From Juglans regia (taxonomy: Eukaryota > Streptophyta > Magnoliopsida > Fagales > Juglandaceae): DNA of 64,000 nucleotides. The notes under the pieces were generated by a model. That model was not told where the DNA came from. It saw only the letters and a list, made by a program, of their open reading frames with translations, and did not search any database. Below, piece after piece: positions 10,820 through 28,164 of the stretch (position 1 is the first letter of the stretch; every line of letters begins with the position of its first letter). The stretch covers positions 9,066,273 to 9,130,272 of the forward strand of contig NC_049914.1 of NCBI RefSeq assembly GCF_001411555.2. The letters are read 5' to 3'. The translations under genes were made by a program, and so were the position numbers.

Positions 10820-13609
10820 TCATGCATAAAGAGGGGAGGCAGAGGGCCGAGGGTAAGCAGCAGGGCTCCTTCCATGTGGAGTATCACCAGTACTTCGTCT
10901 TCGAACCCTGGGTCCAGTACTCGGATTGCTCTGAATGACTCCATTGTCCTTTGCTTCCTGTAGCTGCTCCAAGGCTGTTACAACCTCATCCATGGTTGGC
11001 CTGAACTTGGCTTCCATGGATAGGCATCGCAATGCAAGGGTTGCTGCCTTATATGCTCCTTCCATTGTATATTGCCCTTCAAGACGATTATCTAGGATTC
11101 GAAACATCTTTCTTTTGTTTGCCAGGTAGGGTTTAGCCCATTCCACCAGATTGTGCTCTCCAGCTGGACGATTCTTATCAACTGCTCTCCGGCCAGACAA
11201 CATTTCAAGTAAGACAACCCCAAAGCTGTAGACATCACTCCTGGTAGTAAGATGACCTACCAATGGGATGAAAAAAATGAAGCGATTATCAAAAGAACAT
11301 AAATTCATCAACAATAATTTGAGGAGCTAAGCATGAAGAGTGCACAACAACAGAACATAGCAAGGACTCTTAGTTGAATGATCTATAAACAATGCCAGTG
11401 AGGAAAAGAATAATCAGGGAAATTGAATCAGTGAGAACATGGAAATAATGCATATGAATATTACCTGTGGCCAGATATTCCGGAGCAGCATATCCATAGG
11501 TCCCCATAACCCTGGTAGAGACATGACTTTTATCACCGGTCGGCCCATCCTTGGCCAACCCAAAATCAGAAAGCTTTGCATTGTAGTTCTGTGATTACAT
11601 CAGAAAAGAAGCTTTAAGAAAAGCTGGCAAGAAGGAAGATAAAGAAAATTCCTGAGTCCATCAAAAGAGAAAATATCATAGAAGTAAAGAAGCTCTACTA
11701 CAGAAGTCACATACTGAATCAAGCAAAATATTAGAAGTCTTGAAGTCCCGATATATAACTTTTGTTTCAGCACTATGAAGGAAGGCAAGCCCCTTTGCAG
11801 CACCAAGAGCAACCTTCAGACGGAGGCTCCAAGAAAGAGGTTGGAAATAAGACCCCCCTGGTGCAGCCACAATCATTAGTTCTGTCTATTACATAACACA
11901 ATCAAATCAATTAAATTCGAGTTATGAGATGTGATAGAGGTGCTCACTCCTGAATAAATGATTTTCCAAGCTGCCTCGAGGCATAAACTCATACACCAGC
12001 AGCCGGTGTTCATCCTCCAAGCAATAGCCTATCAATTTTACCAGATGCGGATGATAAAGCTGTCCAAGATAATTTACTTCTGCCTATAGGGTCAGAGAAA
12101 TCACGAAAGTCAATAAATATTTTCACTTCAAACAAGGTATGTTTGCAGGTCACACCCACAAGAATAAAAAGAAATACTGAAAATATTCCCCAGTCAGCAT
12201 GTCAAGTACGCAAGATTCATCCAATAAGACCACTAGTTTACATCCAAAGGCACCAGCATATAAATTCTCATGTGCCCTACACTATCTGAGTTAAATGCTT
12301 AACCAGTTGGCCATATAAACAACAGTAATGATAATGAGCCAATTCTCAATATCTAAAGAGAATTGTAAGGTAAGACTCGACTCACCAACCACTCCCTGTG
12401 ACCTTGGAAACTTTCTTGATTTAGCCTTTTCACAGCTATAATCATGCCAGTCCCAGGCTTGCTTGCAGCAAATGTATGCTGATCAATCCATCCCTTAAAA
12501 ACCGAACCAAAACCACCTTCTCCTAACACACTATCAGGACGGAAATTCCTGGTGGACATTTTGAGTTCGGAAAAACTAAAGCTCTTCACATTGGTTGACT
12601 GCAAGATCTCACCCTCACTTCGAGGGGTCTGAGGCACTGAAACTGATGAGACCTTGCTACTTGTACTGCTAAAATCATTCCCATCAGTGCTAACGTATTT
12701 CGAATTCGCCCCTGCACAAGCAAATACATAATCTCTACAAGAATTAATTCCCAGCACATTACACAACAAAATTCCTACATTCCACTGAATTCGACCCCTA
12801 GTATCTAGGATGATATTACAAAAGAAAATGTAAAAACCCAGAAACATATGACTCAACAAAAAACTCACTACAATTTTGCACATTCTGGTAGCATCCTTAT
12901 CATTGTTCAGACAAAAACCAAATAGAAGTGTAATCTAAAACCAGTAGATATGCACAGAAAACACCTTTATGTCAGGTATCTCAGCAAAGACATCACATTT
13001 AATTGGTTGCCAGGAAAACAAGAAAAAGGCTATTACGGGAATGGTAAGTTTTCCCTTACTTACTGGGAGCATATCCGCAAAAACATAAAATCACTACTCC
13101 CTTGCTTTCCGGAAGAATGATTAGCAAGCCAAATAAAGCAAGATGAAAAGAGAACTGAGGATATCCATATTCGGCGGATACTTGTCAGCATATTATAGAA
13201 ACGAGGCCGATGTTCTCAACAAACTAAACCTACCCAGGAAGACGAATAAACAAGTTTTCCAACAAATAAACAATCCCAAGTGAAACAGAATTCCCAGATG
13301 CAGGACAAACCCAGCTCACCTAACCAGAGCTTCCTCCATTTCCCCGGCGCTTTAGGGAAGAAATTGAAGAAATTATACCATAAATCTAAATTTGAAGACA
13401 CAGGAAGGAAACCCATATAGCATCCCAAATAGAAAATAGGAAAAATAAACCTGCAAATTTCTGCACGATCAATTTAAACTTCACGGCTACATCTCCATAA
13501 TGAAATGGATACGCAAATATATGGATCATTTATACAGGAAATGAAAAATCTGAGCACCTGTGTTACATTGGCTCTCAGCTTTAATTTGGGCGCTCAAGCA
13601 AATCCCCAT
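10820..13609 (-). CDS. PBL10: Receptor-like cytoplasmic kinase VII, PBL10/APK1 type, 6 exons
   Basis: Exons in reading order: 13609-13558, 12711-12386, 12083-11948, 11857-11715, 11588-11465 and 11256-10820. They join in frame to 405 residues. The tiny first exon encodes [13 protein letters not shown], giving an N-myristoylation Gly2 and palmitoylation Cys4 as in APK1A/PBL9 and APK1B/PBL10, so plasma-membrane attachment is expected. Kinase features: [11 protein letters not shown] (loop from residue 81), K112 in AVKRL, YRDFK with D209, DFG at 227-229, and GYAAPEY. The tail ends [12 protein letters not shown], the typical end of this subgroup. All five introns are GT-AG. Known relatives act in receptor-kinase signalling, in immunity and stomatal control; the role here is inferred. 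It is convergent with the PCRK-like kinase 3.8 kb away. Confidence 0.92.
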
Positions 13610-14134
13610 GAAACCCAACTGCGGTTTTGATTTTCCTTCCTACAGATCACAGAAATTTAGACACTCAGCAGCACAAAACTTGGAAAGAACTATACTCGGA
13701 ACAGCAAAACAAAGCAGATCTGAGTGTGAAAACCAAACTTTTCCCCCAAAAATATAAACTTAGGCCAAATCCAAAGAAAGTTAATTCTCTCCAATTGATT
13801 GCTTTGGATTATAACTTTAATTCGCCAAAAAATTAAAAGTTCAATATATATAACAACAAAAACCCATGAACCACATAAAGAATTCAAAAGCCCACCTTTT
13901 TTTAGCAAAACCGACCTCGACTTTTACGTACAGCTCGAGAGAGAGAGGTGGAGGGGAAGGGAGAGTTGGGTTTTTGGTTTGGCTTGAGTAATATTCTGGT
14001 GGCTGAGAAGCACCGATAGAGCTTTCCCCAAGGAGAACAAGTTGACAAGGTTAATGCCAAAGCTCGTAGCTTTGACTGCTATTAGAGAGAGAGAGTAAAG
14101 AGGGGGGGGGATGGGGGTTGTAGAGAGAGGTTGG

Positions 14135-14142
14135 CCTTTATA
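14135..14142 (-). promoter_or_regulatory. TATA box of the PBL10-like kinase
   Basis: On the minus strand TATAAAGG reads from 14142 to 14135. It is followed downstream by a pyrimidine-rich stretch (about 14125-14080, CCCCCCCCC then CTCTCTCTCT), the usual plant Y-patch before a transcription start. A start near 14105 would give a leader of about 500 bases to the codon at 13609, unless a leader intron is present. Confidence 0.6.
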
Positions 14143-14823
14143 CTCTTGTCTCTATGTATGTGCAAGGTCCCACTCTTTACAGAGTCAGGTCAGAGAAGAT
14201 ATGGCTGCTCAGAGCTGCTATTATTCTCAGCCGTTGGATTCTAATTCTCAACTCTCTAGGAAAAAAATTCATCTTTCCATACCCGCTTTGGCTGAAGCCA
14301 GCTTTCAGACCAACCTACTAAAGCCGAAAAGCCACTTCTTCTTTGTTTGGATTTATACTTCGTGTTCAAAAATTTTCTAGTCGAATTCCTTCCTGTTGAA
14401 ATCCACTAGAATGAAGATGCGTGACTACACATGGACCCATCAATAAGAAAAATAAATAAAAGAAAAGAACAGATAATCAAAAGATGCTCGTCTGCAACAG
14501 TATGCAACAATGGTATATCCCGAATTCTAGTCCCAGCTGGGTTTCCATTGGTTGATGAAAGACAAGGAATAAGGATATTGGTATTCTTAGCTTAGGCTTA
14601 GACTGACACGTACGGTGCAGTATAAACAAATGAGATGGGAATCTTTTATCTTAAATCATATAATTGTTTAATTCTGTCGATTACATATTTATATGAGCCA
14701 ATCTAACATGGCGTACTGGTTGAATGTTTGGTAAATTATGAAATGCATTGCAGAAATTTGTGGCAGTTTTTCCAGTCTACTTCCATGCACGAAGCAGCAA
14801 TTCTTATCTTGCTCTATATTGCT

Positions 14824-15012
14824 TCGTTTGGTTCCTTAACTACTCTCAACTCATCTCAACTCATCATTACAATTTTTTCAAATTTTAATATAAAATATAA
14901 TAAACAATTCAATTTTTTCAAATTTTAAAATAATAATAATATTAAAAAATAATATTTTACCAATATTTTATCATCTCAACTCAACTCACTTCAACATCCA
15001 AACACAACCTTA
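14824..15012 (-). repeat. AT-rich MITE, GAGTTGAG family (minus orientation)
   Basis: In reverse orientation it reads TGTTTGGATGTTGAAGTGAG, GATAAAATATTGGTAAAATA, a TTATTATTATTTT core and an end with GAGTTGAG. The same order recurs at 20395, 29640, 35858, 48062, 59648 and 63110. No protein is encoded. Ends and target duplications are blurred. Confidence 0.7.
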
Positions 15013-16621
15013 ATCCATATATTGTTGTTTACATGAATACACCCAAGTTCAATTCCTAAACAAAAAAAGAAGAGGGGGGGTCCCTGCACGAGGAAATTTG
15101 CATGACTTTAGCCAACTTGACTGTATGTAGATCTCAATCACACGAAACTTCTGCATGTGTCTAAAAAAGAAGGGGGGGGGGTCCCTGCGGCGGCTTCATT
15201 TGTATTAATGGCGAAGCGTCTGACGCGGGCACAGTCTTTTCAGGGACCCACGAGAGGCCTCTTTCGTGGTGCATACTGCAAAATGATAAACTCTCCTCCT
15301 TGACGATGCTTCTATGTATTTGCATGTTTTCTTTTATTTATTATATTATTATTAAAACTTTTTAAAGAACGTGACTCAACTTGCTGAAAAAGAACTTACC
15401 TGGAAACGAAAGGGACTTGGACTCCATGAGCAGTTCAAAAGACCAACTTTCATCGATCTTTAATCTTTTAAAATTGTGTTTAGATATTGGTTGAGTTAAA
15501 TTAAATTTTTTATAAATAATAGTGAGTTAAAATAGTAAAATAAATTCTATAAGATATTTCTAAAATAAGTTTAGATATGTTTAAATGTTAAAATGAGTTT
15601 AGATATATTTATAGAAAGTTGAAAAAAATTATATATCCTATATGTAAAGAGGTGTTAAGTTGAAAATGATTATAGGTTTCACATATAAAGAAATTTTAAG
15701 TTAAAATAAATTTAATAATTTGAGAATTTAATATTTAAATATTAAAAGAAATATAAATCTGAACCGAAGTCAACTAAATTAAGTATAGTCTAACAACCAA
15801 ACCAGTTCTAAAACTCATATGTTGCCAAAAAAAAAATTAAAATTCATATGGAACGGTAAACTTTTTTAGGTTAGTGCAACCTAGTAATAATAACTCGGGT
15901 AAAATCATTCCAATACGAAAAAGTGATAAACTTATATATTAAATTTACGCACTGACGCAAATTTATATGATATTTTAAGTCTATTTTATAGTAAAATCAA
16001 CTTTATAATTTAACATACAAAACCATAAATGTCAATTTATAAACTTAATTTTGTGAGATTTTTTTATTCAATTTTAGATCAAGATTTTCTAAATCTTAGG
16101 CAAAGTTACCTTTTGTTAAAAGTAAAGTGATTAATCTATAATTTTTTTACAACTTTATATTAAATGTAGGGTAGTTTTGTAAAATTAATTTTTCTAAAAA
16201 ATCTCCCTGTTGCATATCTATAGTTGGTCTAAACTGTAATTCGTCATTTTACGTATCTATCTTACTGATTTTTTTTTTAGTTTCCTTATTGTCAATTAAA
16301 ATAAAAAAATAGTTCGTTTCTCGGACTTTTGTCTATAAAGGTTGAGTCCTCTCATTCTATGAAATGTGAGGTTGAGTCTCTATTTAGACAGAAAGTATTG
16401 TCTCTTTGACATTTGTCTATAAAGAGTATCAACAGTAATGAAAATCAAACCAACCACAAAAAGAAATTGTATATTGGTGGAGTTCCAAATGCATTATTTT
16501 AATTTATGATGTTATGTTTAATAGGGGAACATCTCATAATGTATCTGATCATAGATGTAAGTTTTTTGATGAATCAATGATAACAATTTTACTTAAAAAA
16601 AAGAGTGTTACCTTGTCAAAA

Positions 16622-16628
<7 letters not shown>
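15013..16628. other. AT-rich intergenic stretch, no gene seen
   Basis: It holds two G-runs with the context GGGGGGGTCCCTGC (near 15075 and 15172), giving a short local duplication, a diverged TTGAGTTAAA MITE-like stretch at about 15476-15780, and a diverged palindromic MITE at about 15950-16062. No open frame of interest. Confidence 0.5.
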
Positions 16629-16652
<24 letters not shown>

Positions 16653-16656
16653 TATA
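16629..16656. repeat. (TA)n microsatellite
   Basis: A TA dinucleotide run preceded by a poly-A stretch. It may be the tail of a short retroelement, but no body could be defined. Confidence 0.9.
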
Positions 16657-17308
16657 GGAGTTTCTAAAACTATCTAAAAGAAAAATAACTACACCCTCAT
16701 TCCACTATAGTAAGGTACGTAACATTATTTATCAATTTTTGAATTTCTTCTTCATAAAATAAATGTTGATTTAAAGATAATGAAATAAGAAAGATGTGAA
16801 TGCAGTTTATATTATTACTCTTATTTAAATTAACAAAATTGGTTATTTAAAAAAAGTATTATTTTTTTATTTTTCAATCATTATCTCTTATCATTTATTG
16901 AGTCTTGACGTGATATTTAAACGTGAAGAGTAATATATAATTTTTTCATTATTTAATAATATATCAAAATTAATAAAATTAATAATTAATAAAATGATAA
17001 ATCCTACTAGTACCGTAAAACTTGCATGATTTTGGCACACTTGTTGAGATCACCGCCCGTGACATTTTACCTAATAGAAAGACAGCTGACAGCTGGATGT
17101 GTAATGTAAGTCCAAAATCCTACTTTTCCATCCACCCTCAAATGACGTACCATCTTCTGTATGGCTTGCGAAGCTGTGACCCCCACCATCACCGATCCCC
17201 ACCCTTGATCTCACCAAACCATATCTAATCACAGCCGTCCAACCCTATCATCTGTTTCCCACATCAATCATTTGCTTCCCTGTGAATTATCCCCTCCTAT
17301 TTTGACAT

Positions 17309-17313
17309 TATAT

Positions 17314-17346
<33 letters not shown>

Positions 17347-17400
17347 GAGAGAGAGAGAGAGGCAGCCAGCCAATGGAGCCAGCCAGCCAGCCGGGTGAGC
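17309..17400. repeat. Compound microsatellite (TATACA)n-(GA)n-(CAGC)n
   Basis: TATACA-type units pass into a GAGAGA run and then GCCAGCCAGC-type units. An ATG inside (17373) opens a 40-codon frame ending near 17493. The frame lies mostly in ordinary non-repeat sequence but matches no family I know, so I do not call it a gene. Confidence 0.85.
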
Positions 17401-17810
17401 TGCTAAGCCATGCCCAGCTACTGGTACTTGATAGGGTGTGGTCAAAGCCAACTGTCGGGCGAATAAAAAACAATTACAAGGCCTCATTTAATTAATTCCA
17501 TTAATCTCAATTTAAAAGAAATAAAAATTCTCATGTGTCTTTTGAGCGTACGGTTTCAGTTTTAGAATATAATAATCTGATTAACAAACAAATGCGATGA
17601 CATAATCTGGCGAGTGAGGCCTCGTTCAAAGTTGGATATTTATATCTCATATTATATGTAATTAAATAATTATATTATGTTTAAGGAATAAGGTGATTCA
17701 AGATTCACCTTGGCCTCGAGGATTTGTGCTTAGGTGACGAGAGTTTATGCATTTTTTGCTCTATTAATAATTCAATTGACAAATATTTTGCCAACAAAAT
17801 AAATTTCATA

Positions 17811-17930
17811 AAAATAAATTTATAAATTGACGTAATTTGATGTGATATGTCAAATTATAAAGTTACTTTTATTATAAAATAGATTTAATATATCATATGA
17901 AGTTATGTCAGTTTATAAATTTATTTTTGT
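17811..17930. repeat. Palindromic MITE, TGACGTAATTTGAT family, copy 4 (best preserved)
   Basis: The left end ATAAATTTATAAATTGACG and the right end, a [23 protein letters not shown] sequence, are inverted copies. The centre reads AAGTTACTTTTATTATAAAA. It is the cleanest of six copies in the window. Confidence 0.7.
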
Positions 17931-18999
17931 ACAATATTTTCGTGACTGTAGCACTTTTTTTAATAATAAATTTAAGCTTTTATATATATGATAAAATAAG
18001 CAAGATTAATGGATAGTTATTCTTTAGTGTATGATAAAGTTTAATGTTCTTAGTATTTGAAATTTAGATACCATGGATGGCACTACCAAGCTAAAGGGGA
18101 GTTAAAAACAAAAAAGATAATTAAATAATGGCATTAATCTAAAAAAAAAAATGTTATTCGTTTTAATTTTTATTGTACTTTTTAAATAGCTAAACAAAAT
18201 TTATTACTTTTTAATCATTTATTAATTATTTGATGAAGTTTTTGAGATTTCATTATAATTATTAATTATCATGTTTTAATTTATTCCATTTCACACGCAC
18301 CAAGTATCATCATGATGTTGGGAAGAATTTTGAAGGCCCTAAAAGAATCGTCGTTCACTCACTCGATCGTTATTCATTTTTTCTCCACAAATATTATGCT
18401 GCTGTCGAGATATTTTATTTTCCTAATTATACCCATGCATTTTCTTTTATTATTATTATTTTTTTTTTTAAATGAATCCATTTACGTACGTAGGCTTAAA
18501 TAATCCATAATCCATTATTATTTTAAGTTCAAAAGTTATTTATGGAGCCATCATGATCATGGAAACAAAGAATGCAATGTTGCTGCAAACAAATATATAT
18601 ATATATATATAGATTTGTGGAATAAGTCTACTTGGCACCCTTTCTCGAGTATGTCATCCCCGGGACATCCTTTATGTGGCATACATATTAGGAGTTCAAA
18701 TAATAATAAAAAAGATTATCTTCTAATAGAAGTATGACACATTATAAGATAATTGAGGGACGATACAACAAAACTCCATTAATCATATACTATATGAGCA
18801 CCATTTTGGCCAATATTGTGAATATCCCCTAAGGAAATAATAATAATAATACCAATACAAAGTCTCTCGAAATAAATTCAATATAAATGGATGGTTTGCC
18901 TATTCGTTCCATTATAGGTACTGTTGAAATGTAGTCATTCCACTCTATCTCGTGTAGTTCAAAACGACAATGCTAGGGCCACCAAGAAGACCCTTGTAT

Positions 19000-19137
19000 C
19001 ATTACAAGAAAAATTGATTTTTGTGGCTACTTAATTGCGACGAAAAGATTATTTATGATTAAAACATACTCATTTTAACTGTAAATAGTCATTTTACTGG
19101 AATTAAATAATCACAAATAAACAGTTTTCTTATAGTG
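19000..19137. mobile_element. CACTA-like MITE with TAT target duplication
   Basis: The element starts CATTACAAGAAAA and ends TTTTCTTATAGTG, the inverted ends of plant CACTA (En/Spm) elements (canonical CACTACAAGAAA). Both sides are flanked by TAT, the 3-bp target duplication expected for the superfamily. At 138 bases it is a non-coding deletion derivative. Confidence 0.75.
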
Positions 19138-19314
19138 TATTGTGCCCATTTTCCGTTTCAAATTAATTCTGAGTTAAAACTGACTTAAACTGATGGAATT
19201 CGTTGACAACCAAAATAATAGATAGATTTTTACCCTCATTAAATTGATGGGTAGGTCTATTTAATATTAATAATCATTGCGAAAAAGCTCTAAAAGTTAC
19301 TTTTGATAACTTGG

Positions 19315-19317
<3 letters not shown>

Positions 19318-19353
<36 letters not shown>
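19318..19353. repeat. (TA)n microsatellite
   Basis: An uninterrupted TA run of about 36 bases. Confidence 0.95.
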
Positions 19354-19358
<5 letters not shown>

Positions 19359-20394
19359 GAATTCAATTATTTTTACGTATTTTTATGTATTTTATTAATG
19401 TAATTAGTTAAAATAATTATTTTATATTTTAAAAAAATGATACAATCAATCATATTAATAGAATGTATAAAAATTATACAAAATTTTTATCTCCAAAATA
19501 CCATTAAAACAAGGGAGAATATGGTTTGTATTAGGATGAAAAATGACTAATAATTATAGATGTTAGAATTGGAATGTCTAAACGATGGTCCATTAAAGTT
19601 GTTTTGTGAGAGTATAATCATATAGGGCAAGAAAGCAAAGCGTTGAATGGTGGAAGGTTTAAGAGACCTGTTTTAGATCGTGTGACGCGGGGAATCATGA
19701 TGAACAATGCCTTGACTCTTTGACTTTCCCCTCTTTTAAGGCACATGCGTCAACTAACAAAATAGAAACCAAACATTTCCAATTCTCATTAACAATTGTC
19801 GAAGAATTTGGATCTCCACTTCCACTTCTTCCATAATTATATTACGATAAATGATAGGTATAATTGTGAGTGTGTAAGTGTCGTATAATCACTTTAAAAA
19901 ATATAAATAAATATGAAATTTATAAAAAAAAAAAAAAAATTTTAATAGTAAACCTCACTCTTTTTTAAAATTATTATACAATATTTACGCACTCCATGAC
20001 TACATATAACATTATTCTTATTTTATACCAATAGTATAAAGGAATTATTATTACATATATTAAGAATTAAATTCTTTATTGGATCGAAACCCCCTACACT
20101 ATCCACTACATTGAAATAGACAAATACTTGGCCTATAAATAGAATTAATATTATACAATCTAATGTAGTATATTGATTATAAAGTTTATAACATATATTT
20201 AACGTATCACGAAAAATTAAATCATATTATAATACAATTTTTTTATAATTCATGTTAGAAAAAAAATGAAATCTATGAAAAAATAAATTTACTTTTTTTA
20301 ATGGGTCTCGCTATTTTTTACGTAGATATACGAAGCTTGTATATACTAGATATATATGTAAAAACACAAAGCACTGTAAAACCAATATTACAGA

Positions 20395-20573
20395 GCGGCT
20401 GTATTTAAATGTTGAATTGAGTTGAGTTAAAATAATAAAATATTGTTAAAATATTATTTTTTAATATTATTATTATAGAAATTTAAAAAGTTGAATTATT
20501 TATTATATTTTATATTAAAATTTAAAAAAATTATAATAATAAATTGAGATGAATTGAGGATTCAAACGTATTT
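20395..20573 (+). repeat. AT-rich MITE, GAGTTGAG family
   Basis: It carries TTGAGTTGAGTTAAAATAAT, AAATATTGTTAAAATATTAT and an AATTGAGATGAATTGAG end in the family order. Confidence 0.65.
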
Positions 20574-21177
20574 GATCGCGAGAGAAACAGTTAATCTTGC
20601 ATTTTTCCTCCGCGAAGAAAGGTGGTCTAAAAGGCTTAAAAGCCAAAGAAAAGAGGAGTGTGGGGGATTCAAGAGAATTCACGCGGAAATTCTCACTGGC
20701 CGGTCGAAAGAAAATGTTTAGGTTAGAGAGATTGGATGATTGTTCCTCATTTTCAAAAGGAGCTACCTATCTCATGATTACATTAATCTGCCGTACCAAA
20801 AAAAAACAACAACGACAAAAAGAAAAATAATTAAATGTTTTAGGTGAGGCCTTTGTTTCCTTTGATGTTGGGATATACGACCTTCCTGTTTCCAGGTGCT
20901 TTCTATGCAAAAACTGCTTTTTGTGTAAGGTATCAAAGGTACACGTAGGTTGGAGAGTTACATATATATATATATATGAAAAATTTGAAAAATTTTACAC
21001 ACCATACTTTCATCTCACTTTCATCATATTATATAGTAAAATAAAAATAAAATGAGTGTGGTATATAACATTATTCTATATATATAGGACAAATAGGGAG
21101 TGGGATTGTAGCTTAAGAAAGAATAGAATCAATCACCTAGAAATATCTGTCTAATATTGTAACAAGAGTAATATTAT

Positions 21178-21346
21178 ACATCACATCACCATCATATTTT
21201 CATCTCATTATATAAGATGTGACATATTTATTACTATTAGATGATAAAAAATCATATAATAAATTATCATTTAATAGTGATAAATATGTCACATCATATA
21301 TAATGAGATAGAAGTGAGATGGTAGTGTGGTGTATAGAATTTTTCT
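21178..21346. repeat. Foldback MITE, GTGGTGTATA family, copy 2
   Basis: The arms are inverted: ACATCACATCACCATCATAT on the left against a GTGGTGTATAGAATTTTTC end on the right. The inner arms GATGTGACATATTTATTACT and AGTGATAAATATGTCACATC are almost perfect reverse complements. The single-stranded form would fold into a long hairpin. A partial relative lies at 20997-21075. Confidence 0.75.
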
Positions 21347-21599
21347 TGTAACAAATATACTAAAAGACGAAAAAACATAAAATAAAATATGGTAAATAAT
21401 GAATTTTAAAGGATTTTTTTTCTAAGCAAGCAAATATCTCATTCAAATAATAGAAAATGAGATATATGAGGAGGGGGTGAGGTTTCCCAAAAAACACCCA
21501 ATTACAACAACCATAACTCTAAAGTGAAGAAAAAAAGCAGATCTTAAGATCAAATATTTGTTTCCCACCCTTATCTTGTAAAGAGGGCGCCGTCTTAAA

Positions 21600-22110
21600 T
21601 GATGATTTTTTTCAATTCACGTAGATGTGCTAACTGTGGAGCCACTACGGGAGGTAGTGGAAACTGAAGGTGCACTGCGATTTTTTGTCTTGAGATATTT
21701 CCTGAAGAGACTCGTATTACCTTCCTCAAGATCATTGGTTATGGAAAGCGAAAACATAATAAGAAGATCGGCATCAGATGGACTAGACTGTGGCAGGCTA
21801 AATTTCTTCACAAGCGCTGGTGGTTATGAGATGGGTGGGGCAGATCTGGAAGAACTTAAGGTGGGAAATCTACTAGTGCAGCGCATGCAGCTGACGGACA
21901 CATCATGGCACGGTGGCGCGTGAAGGCCACACACGGAGCAAGCCACGCATGAGAGTCGCGTATCGAGATTTTTGCCGTAGTTCAACTTCATCCCGGTAGA
22001 TCGCGGATGGAGAATTGCGTGGTGGGGCACATATTGATAGTCGGTCGTCGGAGTACAATAGATTTGACCAAAACCGAATTGGTGGAAAAGAGAGAAAAAA
22101 TATTATCACA
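21600..22110 (-). other. Unidentified GC-richer block with open frames
   Basis: This block is less AT-rich than its surroundings. Minus-strand frames (21811-21617 and 22030-21824) and a plus-strand frame (21627-21923) are open. I recognise no domain. The minus frame has a Ser/Thr-rich end, RSGSTVSTST. It could be a decayed gene or transposon fragment. Confidence 0.25.
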
Positions 22111-23432
22111 AAAAATATATATATATATATCGGTACTGAAAAATGAAATAGAGAGGAGGATGGACAACAAAAACACTCGATAAGAATGAATAGGTTTTTT
22201 TTCTAGAGATGAGCTTCTCTTTCTAACCGGCTAGCATAGTACGCACCCCAGCGACAAATTTTATAGGATTATAATCAACCGTGCTTTGCCTTTTCCACCT
22301 TCTTCTTCTTCCCATGTTGGTATCATAATCAAGCGGTGCATTGAAAGCAGAGTGAACTTGTCCACAGCAATTCCAAATGGTACTCTCTTCTACGTAAGAT
22401 TGTTGGACCTAACAGATCTCAATCACATCATGCATAACGTGTTTTTTTATTTTTATTTTTTAATTTTAGAGAGATTGACACAAACATATATACGAGTCTT
22501 ATAACATTTAGTATACAACTTTTTCATAACGTAAATACTACATGAGCCGTTGAACATTAATATTGTGTTTTGTTCTCTTTAAATTAATGGGAGAGAGAGG
22601 GGGGCGCAAAAGTGACGCTAAAACTAAAAAGTAAACCCAAAAAAAAGAAAGAAAAGCATCACTCGGAGGGTTTAGTACTGGACGGCTGCTCATTTAAGGG
22701 GGGGGAAAGAAGCAGCAGCCATTGTCATTAAAGTCAGGAAGCATAAAAAAGGCTGAAAAGAGTACTAATTGAGCTGCTCAATTAATAATTATCATGGAAA
22801 GCACACACCAGAGAGAGTATTAATTAATTAATAATGCCAACGGTATTGGCAATTGGTGTCATTCCTTTAGCAATTCAATCAATTGCTCAATTGCAACTAA
22901 CCCACGCTCAAGTCCAACCACTCGAATAGTTTAGGTATGCCACGTGTAAGTGTTTTTGCAAACTAGTCAGACACACGGTTTGGGCATGCAAATTCTCCTT
23001 GAACATCATCTTGTCCCATTTACATGATTTGGAAGTCAGTGGGTACGATGAAACTAAGGTGAGCCCTCGGCCTCGGACAGTTTATTCTTTTTAGCGACTT
23101 TCATGTCTTTTTGTATTTTTGGAAGATTTATAGCAAAAGGTAAATCCCAGGAAATGGTACAAGTGTCTTCCACATTGACTGCATGCTTGTTATTTTCTAA
23201 AATCAAACATCACCATTAGGTTTCATTTCAACCAGTACTCAAAACATACAATAAATAAGAAGTGAGATCCATGCCTCAACTCACGGGGAAAAAAGAAAGA
23301 TCTTGACTCATTATTCTTTATACTATGCTGGTTAAAATCTCCAAACACAGACCACAACTACAAGATAATATTCCATTAAGCATTGAAGGAGGAATCAAGA
23401 AGAGCAGCCATTCCAACATGTGGTACTGAATT
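22111..23432. other. Intergenic, no gene seen
   Basis: It holds a short TA run near 22118-22130, purine-rich tracts and G-runs at 22600-22710. It runs into the 3' flank of the triosephosphate isomerase gene. No supported feature. Confidence 0.5.
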
Positions 23433-27674
<4,242 letters not shown>

Positions 27675-28164
27675 TCTTGCGATGAAGAGGTAGACGAGAG
27701 AACCAGAAGAAAACCAGAGTTCACAGCCAACAACTAAAATGGATGCGTTTGGCGACTGTGTGAGTTGTGAAGGGTAATGCAAGGGTATCTACTTCCTTGT
27801 CTATGTAACATTACTGTAATACCCCTACCAATTCCGGTTCTAAAATTTTCAGATAAATGAGATGATATAAAAATTAAATAAAATATTATTAAAATATTAT
27901 TTTTATTTTAAAATTTAAAAAATTTAAATTATTTTTTATATTTTCTTTTAAAAGTTTGGAGAAAAGAATGATACCTATTATTAAAAAAATTATAATTATT
28001 ATATGAGATGATACAATAATCTCTTAATTTTCACAAAATTATCACTGACTAAGGAAATGGCAACTATTTGAATTTCTTTTGTTTTTTTTTTTTTCCGAAT
28101 TTCATGTTTTTATGCCAATTATGCTGACAATAAAAGTATGAGAACGATTTAATCTTAAAATTTT

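Noticed and set aside
17373..17495. 40-codon frame in the compound microsatellite
   Set aside because: It starts inside a repeat, matches no peptide family and has no support beyond being open.
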